From NCBI GenBank assembly GCA_015057305.1, contig SVES01000007.1, forward strand, positions 32,991 through 96,990: a stretch of 64,000 nt of DNA, read 5' to 3'. Within the stretch, counting starts at the first letter, position 1, and each line of letters opens with the position of its first letter. The translations under genes were made by a program, and so were the position numbers. The stretch is from Pseudobutyrivibrio ruminis (GTDB lineage: Bacteria; Bacillota; Clostridia; Lachnospirales; Lachnospiraceae). The notes under the pieces are model-generated. The model was not told where the DNA came from and ran no database searches. It was given only the letters and a program-made list of their open reading frames with translations. Positions 18,541 to 27,056 of this stretch are shown here, one piece after another.

Positions 18541-19890
18541 ATGAAAAGAATAGTTTTATTTTCAAGCAATAGTAAGCATAGAGATAAGAGTAGTAATTGT
18601 ACCGTATATCCGAAGTGGGCTAACCAGTGGGATGAGGTGGCTGCTCGATATAGTGACTATGAAATATGGCTTGTAGTGCAACTAAACGGTAGATATTTCT
18701 TAGATATAAATGATGGAGAATTGGTAAAAGAGCCAGAGAAAATCCATTTAAAGATTCTTCCTATGGAGGCTAAGCTAAAGGAGTTTATTCAGGCTATTGC
18801 AGAATTAAAACCAGATATTGCAATAGCTATGCCAGGTCCCGTAAGTGGGTATGACTGGAATGGCATTAGGGATGCAGGAATTGCAGAAGGTCTCAGAAAT
18901 CTGGATATTGAAACTATATGCTATTCTGCTGAGACAGCAATGAATTGCTTTGATAAATGGAGAACACACCAGATTCTAAAGGCAAATGGTTTTAGGATAC
19001 CAAATGCACTATATCTTCAACATGAATTATTTACATCTACTAAGCTTGATGCTGTATCCACAGGGAATGTGTACCAAGAACATATTCTTTGGGAAGTGGA
19101 GAATATGGAGATGCCTGTGGTTATTAAGAGCACTACAGGTTCTTCTTCCATGGGAATCCATGTGGCAAAGGATTTTGAGGATGCAAAAAATTATCTTCTT
19201 TCAGAAGAGCTGGTAGAAGATGTTTTAATTGAGCAATTCTTAGATGGTGAGGAATATGGCGCTGAGGTACATGGTTACAAGGAACATTATGTAGTTTCGC
19301 CACCATATAGAATATTCAATACCGTTAAAGGTCAGCTAAATGATCCTCTTGGTGCCACTACCTTGAAATATGGACCTGTCTTAGATGAAAAACTGCATAT
19401 AGAGGAATTGAGAAGCGAGCTTAAAAGAATGGCTGATATCATGGAATTTGCTGGCATTATGGAAATTGATTTAGTGTTGGTAAAAGGTGAATGGTATATT
19501 CTTGAAATCAACAACAGATGGTCTGGGCTTACAACACTTATTACAGCATCTCAGGATAGATATCCTTACGAAGTTTATATCAATCAGGCAGAGGATGAAT
19601 GTCAGTATCTAAATGATGTCAAGAATCTAAAATATGCTCTTCAATTTAAAATGAAGGAAGCTGATAGAAAAACGTTGGAGAATATTTCTGCTGAACCTGG
19701 TATGAAAAGTGTTATCCAGTATGATGTAAGACTACCGGGAAAAGAACCATTTTCCTTTAACGACGCAGTAATGGGGGGATATGATAGCATTGGTGGTCTT
19801 ATAACAGGATTTGAAGCCTTAGCAAGTAAGTATTCGGCGCAGATACTAGAAGGTCTAGTTCAGGCACTTAAGGAAAAGGAAGGATTATAA
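18541..19890 (+). CDS. ATP-grasp ligase-like protein, paralog of the preceding gene
   Basis: MPVVIKSTTGSSSMGIHVAKDFEDA...VLIEQFLDGEEYGAEVHGYKEHY...EINNRWSG, co-linear with 17169-18521. Confidence 0.8.
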   Translation: MKRIVLFSSNSKHRDKSSNCTVYPKWANQWDEVAARYSDYEIWLVVQLNGRYFLDINDGELVKEPEKIHLKILPMEAKLKEFIQAIAELKPDIAIAMPGPVSGYDWNGIRDAGIAEGLRNLDIETICYSAETAMNCFDKWRTHQILKANGFRIPNALYLQHELFTSTKLDAVSTGNVYQEHILWEVENMEMPVVIKSTTGSSSMGIHVAKDFEDAKNYLLSEELVEDVLIEQFLDGEEYGAEVHGYKEHYVVSPPYRIFNTVKGQLNDPLGATTLKYGPVLDEKLHIEELRSELKRMADIMEFAGIMEIDLVLVKGEWYILEINNRWSGLTTLITASQDRYPYEVYINQAEDECQYLNDVKNLKYALQFKMKEADRKTLENISAEPGMKSVIQYDVRLPGKEPFSFNDAVMGGYDSIGGLITGFEALASKYSAQILEGLVQALKEKEGL

Positions 19891-19894
19891 GCTA

Positions 19895-20710
19895 ATGGAT
19901 AATAGCAGGGCAGTTTTATTTGAAAAGGTGCAAAACGCAAGAGACTTGGGAGGTATTATTATCGGTGATAGTCAGATAAAGAGAGGAAAGCTTCTTAGAT
20001 GCGCATCCCTTTCAAATGCTACTGGTGAAGATATTTTAAAGCTTCAAAAGGAATATAACCCTGCTTATGTGGTAGATTTTAGGATGAACCATGAAACAGA
20101 ACAAAGCCCTGATCCTAAGATTCCAGATACATTAAACTATTCTATTCCTGTTTTAGAACTGGAAAATGTACCAGGCCATAAAGCTGACTTCTTTTCACAT
20201 AAAAAAGAAACAAGTGATAGTAGATTACAAAAGCTTATAGAGTTGACAAAATCAGGACTACCAGATGAAAGACTTTACTTATTATTCCTACATTCCGAAA
20301 GGGGAAAGAAGGCTTATACAACTTTTTTCAATTTATTAATACAATTGCCCGAGGATAAGGGTATGGTATGGCATTGTAAGGATGGTAAGGACCGCACAGG
20401 TATAGCTGCCATGCTGTTGCTTTCTGCGCTAGGTGCATCGAATGATGTAATCATGGAGGATTATCTTTTAACCAATAAGCAAAATGAGAAGCCACTATCA
20501 GAATTACGCCATAAGCTTGATGGAGTAGATATTCCAGAAAGTCAGAAGGAAATAATACTATTTATTTCTGGAAGCGTATATGAGCGCTATTTATTATCAG
20601 CCATTAACTGGCTTAAGGAAAATTATGGTGGAGCGTTAGGTTACCTTTCCAAGGAATGCATGGTAGATGAAGCTGCTGTTAGAAAGCTGAAAGAAAAGTT
20701 TCTTGTATAA
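19895..20710 (+). CDS. Tyrosine/serine protein phosphatase-like (Y_phosphatase3 type)
   Basis: ARDLGG...VVDFRMNHE...VWHCKDGKDRTGIAAMLLL (CX5R P-loop). Confidence 0.82.
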   Translation: MDNSRAVLFEKVQNARDLGGIIIGDSQIKRGKLLRCASLSNATGEDILKLQKEYNPAYVVDFRMNHETEQSPDPKIPDTLNYSIPVLELENVPGHKADFFSHKKETSDSRLQKLIELTKSGLPDERLYLLFLHSERGKKAYTTFFNLLIQLPEDKGMVWHCKDGKDRTGIAAMLLLSALGASNDVIMEDYLLTNKQNEKPLSELRHKLDGVDIPESQKEIILFISGSVYERYLLSAINWLKENYGGALGYLSKECMVDEAAVRKLKEKFLV

Positions 20711-20712
20711 AT

Positions 20713-21333
20713 ATGGACGAAATTATTAGTTTTAAAAACACAAAAGTTAATCTTAAACTTGCTGATGATATAGAGTCTATTACAGAAAAGGATTTTGATG
20801 AAATGCTTGATAGACTGCCAGATTGGCAAAGAAAAAAGGCTCTTTCATATTATTTTTTTCCGGATAGAGTTTTATCTGCAAAATCCTTTTTATTGTTGGA
20901 AGAGCAGTTAAAAGAATGCTATGGGATAACAGGAAATATTGAGTTTGAATACGAACAAAAAGGAAAGCCCATATTAAAAGAAAATCGTGATGTTCATTTT
21001 AATATAAGTCATTGTAAAAAGGCTATTTTAACAACGGTATCTACTACACCTGTGGGGTGTGACATAGAAGAAATCCCAGCTGAATTAAATATGAATATAT
21101 GCAATTATTCTTTTAATGAAAATGAATTAAAGGAAATTTTAAATGGGGATAATCCGTGTGTGGAATTCGCAAGGCTTTGGACAATGAAGGAAGCTTTTGT
21201 AAAACTTACAGGAGAGGGAATAACTGAAAACTTACCTAATCTTTTTAGTGAAGACGTCATTAACCGTATTAGTTTTAAAACTAAGGTTTATGAAGAAAAG
21301 GGTTACGTATATACGGTTTGTGTATGGAGATAG
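20713..21333 (+). CDS. 4'-phosphopantetheinyl transferase, Sfp type
   Basis: HFNISHCKKAIL...PVGCDIEEI...ARLWTMKEAFVKLTGEGI. Confidence 0.88.
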   Translation: MDEIISFKNTKVNLKLADDIESITEKDFDEMLDRLPDWQRKKALSYYFFPDRVLSAKSFLLLEEQLKECYGITGNIEFEYEQKGKPILKENRDVHFNISHCKKAILTTVSTTPVGCDIEEIPAELNMNICNYSFNENELKEILNGDNPCVEFARLWTMKEAFVKLTGEGITENLPNLFSEDVINRISFKTKVYEEKGYVYTVCVWR

Positions 21334-21371
21334 TGTAAATTCGATAGTTGTTTCATAAAAAAGGAGGCAAC

Positions 21372-21607
21372 ATGAGAAAAAATTATCTTGATAATATTCG
21401 ATTTTCTACAGTATTTATAGTTTTAATTTATCATGTAATTTATTTTTACAAAACTCTGGACTTCCTGTTTGGCTAATCTACGTGTTGGCAATTGCTGGAA
21501 CGTTTGTACTTTCATTTGCATTATATGAAATTCTACATCGGATTCCGGTGCTGAGATTTATTATCTTTGGAATTAGAAAAAAGAAAATAAAAACAAAAAT
21601 AAAATGA
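21372..21607 (+). pseudogene. Internally deleted acyltransferase-3 family relic
   Basis: MRKNYLDNIRFSTVFIVLIYHVIYFYKTLDFLFG* matches the acyltransferase-3 N-terminus. The +1-shifted frame continues TGLPVWLIYVLAIAGTFVLSFALYEILHRIPVLRFIIFGIRKKKIKTKIK*, an acyltransferase-3-like C-terminus. Confidence 0.65.
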
Positions 21608-21698
21608 ATATTTTGTGATAATACACACATACTGTAAATGTAGGTATATAATTAGATAGTGAATTCTAATACACAAATTTTTATAGTGGGGTGAAATT

Positions 21699-23555
21699 AT
21701 GAACAGAGAACAAAGAAGAGAAGCTATAAAAGAGCGGTTGGACGAACAATTGACTGATGAACAAAAAGAAAATTTAGGAGCTATTGCAAAGATAGCTGAG
21801 AACAATAAAGGCAATTTTTTTCAGTCAATTTCCTTTCAAAATGGTCTGATTTATGCATTGATTCTTGTTGCTTTCATTATTTATGCCGTAGTAACTAATA
21901 GAGCCATGGCATCTAATGTAGCTACTGCAACAACAGCTAGCACAAATCAATCTGAATTAATGGCAGAAGAATCAGCTTTAAGGCAGGACACCATTGGAGC
22001 TGCAGGTCAGATAAATGCCCTAATCGGAATGGCATCTATTGATTATCAATTCACAGATGATAATTTTGCAGAATTAGATGGATATATTGCTGATATCAGT
22101 TCACATTTGGACTATATAGATGGAAGTATTCTAGTTACACAACTACCTGATGGTCCTCAGCTGGCAGGAGATTTAAGAGCTTCGGTTGAAGCCTGGGTAG
22201 AAAATGTTAAACAGGAAGAGGAATACATTAAATCCCACAATGCAGCAATGGCTCAAAGCTATTGGGCAGCTGATTATACTGAAAACTATAATAACATGGT
22301 GGCTCAATTTGATAATGTAGAGACTGGTATAAATAGTCTTGCAGACGGACTTGGCGCATACTTAGAAAGGCAGGAGTCAGAGGCTGCCAGAACTGGTTAT
22401 ATAATTCTTGTATTAGTAGTAATTATGATAGTTATAAGCTTTTTGCTTAGCTTCTTTAGAATTAATAAGACAATACTTGGCATATCCTATGAGCTACAGG
22501 CAATCATCAATAATATTAATAAAGGTAAGGGTGATTTGACTGCTCGTATTAATACCAAGACTAAAACAGAGCTTGCTATGATTTCAGATTGTATAAATCA
22601 ATTCCTTGGAACCTTGCAGGGGGTTATCAAGGATGTTAAAGAGGGTGCTACAGTTCTTACATCTTCTTCTGATAGTGTTATTATCAAGATTCAAAGCGCA
22701 AGCGACAATGTAACAAACACATCTGCAGCTATGGAGGAGCTTGCAGCTTCTATGGAAAATGTGGCTACAACTGCTGGTGACTTAAACGATAGACTTTCAC
22801 TTGTAAAAGAGGCTACAGATGCCATTGACGAACAGGCCAAGGCTGGCGCTGAAAAAGCAGATGAAATCAAACATGAGGCAGATGCTATAAAGAAGGAAGC
22901 AAATGCCAAGAAAGAAAACACTGGCGCAAAAATGGAAGAACTTTCTAGAGTTCTTGAGGAGTCTGTTAAGGAGTCAGAACAGGTTAATCAAATTAGTGAG
23001 CTTACAAATGATATTCTTGATATTGCAAGCCAAACCAACCTGCTAGCGCTAAATGCTTCTATCGAGGCAGCAAGAGCTGGAGAAGCTGGAAAGGGCTTTG
23101 CAGTAGTTGCAGATGAAATCAGTACACTTGCTGCAAACTCAAGAGATACAGCAGGAAATATTCAGGAGATTTCAGCAAAGGTTACAACTGCTGTTAAATC
23201 ACTTTCGGACAATGCAATTCAAGTTATTGATTTTATCAATCAGAATGTATTAGCTGATTATGATGCATTTGTAGATACTGGTGCCAAATACGAAAATACA
23301 GCCACAATGATAGATGAAATGCTATCAACCTTCACTGATAAGGCTAACAACCTCAATAGTGTAATGACTGAAATGGCTGACAGAATTGAAAGCATTTCAA
23401 ATTCTGTAAATGAAAGCTCAAATGCAATTAGCATGTCGGCTACAGCTACTACGGAGATTGTTGGAGAAATCCAAGGAATCAATGATGCAATGGATCAAAA
23501 CAACAATGTAACCAAGCAGCTTAATGCAAGTACTCAAAAATTTGAGATTGTGTAA
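21699..23555 (+). CDS. Methyl-accepting chemotaxis protein
   Basis: Two TM segments around an extracellular helical domain; hairpin signature [38 protein letters not shown]. Confidence 0.93.
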   Translation: MNREQRREAIKERLDEQLTDEQKENLGAIAKIAENNKGNFFQSISFQNGLIYALILVAFIIYAVVTNRAMASNVATATTASTNQSELMAEESALRQDTIGAAGQINALIGMASIDYQFTDDNFAELDGYIADISSHLDYIDGSILVTQLPDGPQLAGDLRASVEAWVENVKQEEEYIKSHNAAMAQSYWAADYTENYNNMVAQFDNVETGINSLADGLGAYLERQESEAARTGYIILVLVVIMIVISFLLSFFRINKTILGISYELQAIINNINKGKGDLTARINTKTKTELAMISDCINQFLGTLQGVIKDVKEGATVLTSSSDSVIIKIQSASDNVTNTSAAMEELAASMENVATTAGDLNDRLSLVKEATDAIDEQAKAGAEKADEIKHEADAIKKEANAKKENTGAKMEELSRVLEESVKESEQVNQISELTNDILDIASQTNLLALNASIEAARAGEAGKGFAVVADEISTLAANSRDTAGNIQEISAKVTTAVKSLSDNAIQVIDFINQNVLADYDAFVDTGAKYENTATMIDEMLSTFTDKANNLNSVMTEMADRIESISNSVNESSNAISMSATATTEIVGEIQGINDAMDQNNNVTKQLNASTQKFEIV

Positions 23556-23562
23556 ATGATAC

Positions 23563-23653
23563 GCCTCTTGTTACGGCAACAAGCCTTAGTGATTCTTCGC
23601 TCACCTAGAATGGTTCGCTTAAGAATCCTAAGAGCTTGTTTCCTACAAGAGGC
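23563..23653. repeat. Long imperfect inverted repeat (about 90 nt hairpin) just after the MCP stop codon
   Basis: GCCTCTTGTTACGGCAACAAGC-CTTAGTGATTCTT aligns with the reverse complement of the right arm, GCCTCTTGTAGGAAACAAGCTCTTAGGATTCTT. Confidence 0.7.
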
Positions 23654-23798
23654 TTAAGTTTTGCCCAATCTTAAGATAGCGTGTTACCTACTTGAGGCTT
23701 AGATTTTGCCAATTTTACGGAAGACTTGTATTTTGCCAAAAAGACGGCTATAATTTACTTTATCACTTTTAACCACTAAAGTAACGGAGGACATAAAC

Positions 23799-24776
23799 AT
23801 GAAGAAAGAAATATCCAAGCTTTTAGAAGTTAGGGAAAGCGTTAGGGTTGTTGATGCAACCTTGCGTGACGGGGGGTTAGTAAACGATTTTTATTTTACA
23901 GATGAATTTGCAAAGGCTCTCTATTTAACTAATGTAAAGGCTGGGGTTGACTATATGGAAATGGGCTATCGCGCTGACAAAGAGCAGTTCGACGTGGACA
24001 AATTCGGCCCATGGAAATTTTCTTCAGATGAATATATTAGAAAAATTGTTGGCGAAAATGATACCGATTTAAAGCTTGCTATTATGGCTGATGTTGGCAG
24101 ATGTAATTACAAGGAGGATATTCATCCTAAGGCTGAAAGTCCAGTAGATTTAATTCGTGTGGCAACATATCTTCATCAATTGCCAGGAGCAGTTCAGATG
24201 ATTGAGGATGCCTACAAGAAGGGCTACGAAACCACCTGCAACATAATGGCTATTTCCACAGCCTCAATGGAGGACATCAAATCAGCACTGGAAATTGTTT
24301 GTCAAACCCCAATTTCATGTATATATATTGTGGATAGCTATGGCTCTCTTTACCCAGAGCAGACAGAAAGAATTGCAGACATGTATTTTGAAATTGCATC
24401 AAAGCACGGCAAGAGAGTAGGTATGCACGCCCACGACAATCAAAAGCTTGCCTTTGCAAATACAATAGAAGCTGTTGGTGACAATGTGGACTATTTGGAT
24501 GCAACCTATTGCAGCATGGGTAGAGGCGCTGGCAACTGTGCAATGGAACTGCTTTTGGGCTTCCTCAAAAACCCTAAATACAAGGAGAGATACGCTATCA
24601 AGTTTGTAGAAGATTACATGATGCCTCTTAAGGAGCAGGGCGTAGTTTGGGGCTACGATATGCAGTACCTTACAACAGGCTTGCTTAATCAGCATCCTCG
24701 TACTGCAATTGAATTTACAAAGCAGGGCCGCAAGGATTATTTCGCATTTTATCAAGAGATGCAGAATATGGATTAA
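23799..24776 (+). CDS. DRE-TIM (HMGL-like / 4-hydroxy-2-oxovalerate aldolase-like) metallolyase
   Basis: VVDATLRDGGLVNDF, MGYRADKEQF, GMHAHDNQKLAFANTIEA. Confidence 0.75.
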   Translation: MKKEISKLLEVRESVRVVDATLRDGGLVNDFYFTDEFAKALYLTNVKAGVDYMEMGYRADKEQFDVDKFGPWKFSSDEYIRKIVGENDTDLKLAIMADVGRCNYKEDIHPKAESPVDLIRVATYLHQLPGAVQMIEDAYKKGYETTCNIMAISTASMEDIKSALEIVCQTPISCIYIVDSYGSLYPEQTERIADMYFEIASKHGKRVGMHAHDNQKLAFANTIEAVGDNVDYLDATYCSMGRGAGNCAMELLLGFLKNPKYKERYAIKFVEDYMMPLKEQGVVWGYDMQYLTTGLLNQHPRTAIEFTKQGRKDYFAFYQEMQNMD

Positions 24777-24853
24777 ATGAATGACTTTGTGTCAAAATTA
24801 TGTTATCATATCTAGGCGAATAATAATTAATTAGGGGGTTGTAACAAATAGTT

Positions 24854-24940
<87 letters not shown>

Positions 24941-24972
24941 CTTAATCTACGGCTATAACTATACATATTTTA

Positions 24973-25011
24973 AGCAACACTTTAGGAATACCCTAAGGTG
25001 TTGCTTTTTTT
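24973..25011 (+). terminator. Strong intrinsic terminator upstream of the amidase gene
   Basis: AGCAACACTTTAGG-AATAC-CCTAAGGTGTTGCT followed by T7. Confidence 0.9.
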
Positions 25012-25042
25012 GTTACAAAAAAAGGAGTGAAATGTTGTTTCA

Positions 25043-25873
25043 ATGAAAAAGCTATTGAAAATATCCATTAGCATCTCCTTGCTTTGTCTGCTTGCCATAT
25101 TATTTGTATGGATTATTCGCGAAAGTTCTAACAATACAACTGAAATAACATCAGATACAAGTGAAACTATACCTGAAACTATACATGAAGTGTCTACAGA
25201 GACTGAACCTGAAATAGACAATAGTGACTATACAATCGTGATAGATCCAGGTCATCAGGCTGCTGCCAATTGGGAGGAGGAGCCTATAGGACCAGGGGCA
25301 AATGAAACAAAGCCAAAGGTTGCACCAGGAACTAAAGGCGTATCCACAGAAGTCCCTGAGTATCAGCTTACACTTGATATTTCACTAAAATTGCGAGATG
25401 AGCTAGTGGCTAGAGGTTATCAGGTAATCCTGCTTCGTGAAACAAATGAGGTGGATATTCCAAATTCTAAACGGGCAGAGCTTGCAAACCAGGCTAATGC
25501 AGATGCCTTTATTAGAATTCATGCCAATGGTTCGGAAAATAGTGAAGATACAGGCGCTATGACCATATGTCAGACCAGGGATAATCCTTACAATTCTGCT
25601 ATTTATGAACAATGCTACAGCTTATCGGAATGCATTTTGGATGCTTATGTAAAATCCACTGGCTGCAACAGGGAATATGTCTGGGAGACAGACACCATGA
25701 GCGGTATCAACTGGTGCCAGGTGCCAGTTACTATAGTAGAAATGGGATATATGACAAATCCCCAAGAGGATGAAATTATGCAAACTCCTGAATACCAGGA
25801 AAAGATGGTTCAAGGAATTGCTAATGGTATAGAAAATTTTTTCAAAAAGGAGAATGAAAAAAATGGCGACTAA
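25043..25873 (+). CDS. N-acetylmuramoyl-L-alanine amidase (Amidase_3) with N-terminal membrane anchor
   Basis: IVIDPGHQAA...GVSTEVPEYQLTLDISLKLRDEL...FIRIHANGSEN...VPVTIVEMGYMTNPQED. Confidence 0.9.
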   Translation: MKKLLKISISISLLCLLAILFVWIIRESSNNTTEITSDTSETIPETIHEVSTETEPEIDNSDYTIVIDPGHQAAANWEEEPIGPGANETKPKVAPGTKGVSTEVPEYQLTLDISLKLRDELVARGYQVILLRETNEVDIPNSKRAELANQANADAFIRIHANGSENSEDTGAMTICQTRDNPYNSAIYEQCYSLSECILDAYVKSTGCNREYVWETDTMSGINWCQVPVTIVEMGYMTNPQEDEIMQTPEYQEKMVQGIANGIENFFKKENEKNGD

Positions 25874-26282
25874 TGAATCACAAGTGGCTAGAAAAATTAT
25901 GGAAGGAGAGCAAAGCTTATCTGAAATTGATGCATCAGTAAAGGCACTTGAAACAGCAATTGGGAAAAGATATGTTGAAAAGCATTTAGCTGACGCTACT
26001 GTAGAGGCTGACTATCAGGAAGAAATTACTAGAATCAAGGAACTGCTTACAGAAAAGGAAGAGATAGAAGTCAGGATTCTTGCTTTTAAGGGAAAGAGAA
26101 AATGTGACGCCTGCAAATCTGTTATTGATTTAAGCAGCATGTTTTGTAACAGATGCGGCACAAAGCTGGAACAGGTTGATTTTGAAAGAATTATCGGCGG
26201 ACAGATTTGCCCAAGCTGTGGCAGCATTATTGGAGAGGGGGTTAAGTTCTGCACTAATTGTGGAACTCAGCTTATAAAGTAG
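25863..26282 (+). CDS. Coiled-coil protein with two C-terminal zinc-ribbon motifs
   Basis: CDACKSVIDLSSMFCNRCGTKL and CPSCGSIIGEGVKFCTNCGTQL. Confidence 0.8.
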   Translation: MATNESQVARKIMEGEQSLSEIDASVKALETAIGKRYVEKHLADATVEADYQEEITRIKELLTEKEEIEVRILAFKGKRKCDACKSVIDLSSMFCNRCGTKLEQVDFERIIGGQICPSCGSIIGEGVKFCTNCGTQLIK

Positions 26283-26300
26283 ATTTAAGGAGGATGATAT

Positions 26301-27038
26301 ATGTACTGCGTAGGATGCGGAAAAGAGATTGAGGATGGACTAAAGTTTTGTCCTTACTGCGGAAAGACTCAAATTGATGAAAATGAGGAGAAGAAAACTT
26401 TTGGGAAAGAGCCTGAGGCTAAAGTTAATTTAGATAATTTAACAGGTGCTTTTTCAGAGCTAAAGGTAGGAGAGCCTGATGTTATCGCTAGTGATGATGA
26501 GGTCTTTGTTGATAGTGATGAGGTAAAGATAGAGTCATTAGGTAATGGATGGATTAAAAACCTTGTATTATCACATGGGCTCAATAAAAATGCTATGATT
26601 CTTACGAATAAGAGATTATATTTCCAAGGAAAAGCATTTAAAAAAGGTAGATTTATAAAGACTGAGCAGATTGTTAATGTGGAGGATGTTACTGGAGTTT
26701 CTACGGAATTTATGACCCCGATTGTTGGTTTGATTGTATGTGGACTATTATTAATTATTAATTTTTTATATTTGACGCAATTAGAATTTTATTTATTAGT
26801 GTACTTATTAGGTATGGCAGTAACTTTTAGTAGTTTTATCATAAATGCTTTGAAATTATTATTAATTGCTGTATTCATATTTCTTCTATTAACACGAAAA
26901 GCCTTCCTAAAAATCGACTATGCTGGTGGCTACATTCTATTTGAGCTAAAGAATTCAAATCGTCATAGAGCACCTGGCTTTATCAAGTCGCTAAACAAAG
27001 TAAAGGACAAACGTAAAGCAGAGCTTTCATGTAAATAA
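26301..27038 (+). CDS. Zinc-ribbon membrane protein with a possible PH/GRAM-like segment
   Basis: MYCVGCGKEIEDGLKFCPYCGKTQ; 'MILTNKRLYFQGKAFKKGRF' resembles bacterial PH-like segments; hydrophobic helices follow. Confidence 0.7.
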   Translation: MYCVGCGKEIEDGLKFCPYCGKTQIDENEEKKTFGKEPEAKVNLDNLTGAFSELKVGEPDVIASDDEVFVDSDEVKIESLGNGWIKNLVLSHGLNKNAMILTNKRLYFQGKAFKKGRFIKTEQIVNVEDVTGVSTEFMTPIVGLIVCGLLLIINFLYLTQLEFYLLVYLLGMAVTFSSFIINALKLLLIAVFIFLLLTRKAFLKIDYAGGYILFELKNSNRHRAPGFIKSLNKVKDKRKAELSCK

Positions 27039-27056
27039 TATTTTGGAGGATGATAT

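Noticed and set aside
21699-23555. MCP as part of the NRPS system (product sensing)
   Set aside because: It is a normal MCP separated by a pseudogene and about 90 bp; nothing in the sequence links it functionally to the biosynthetic genes.
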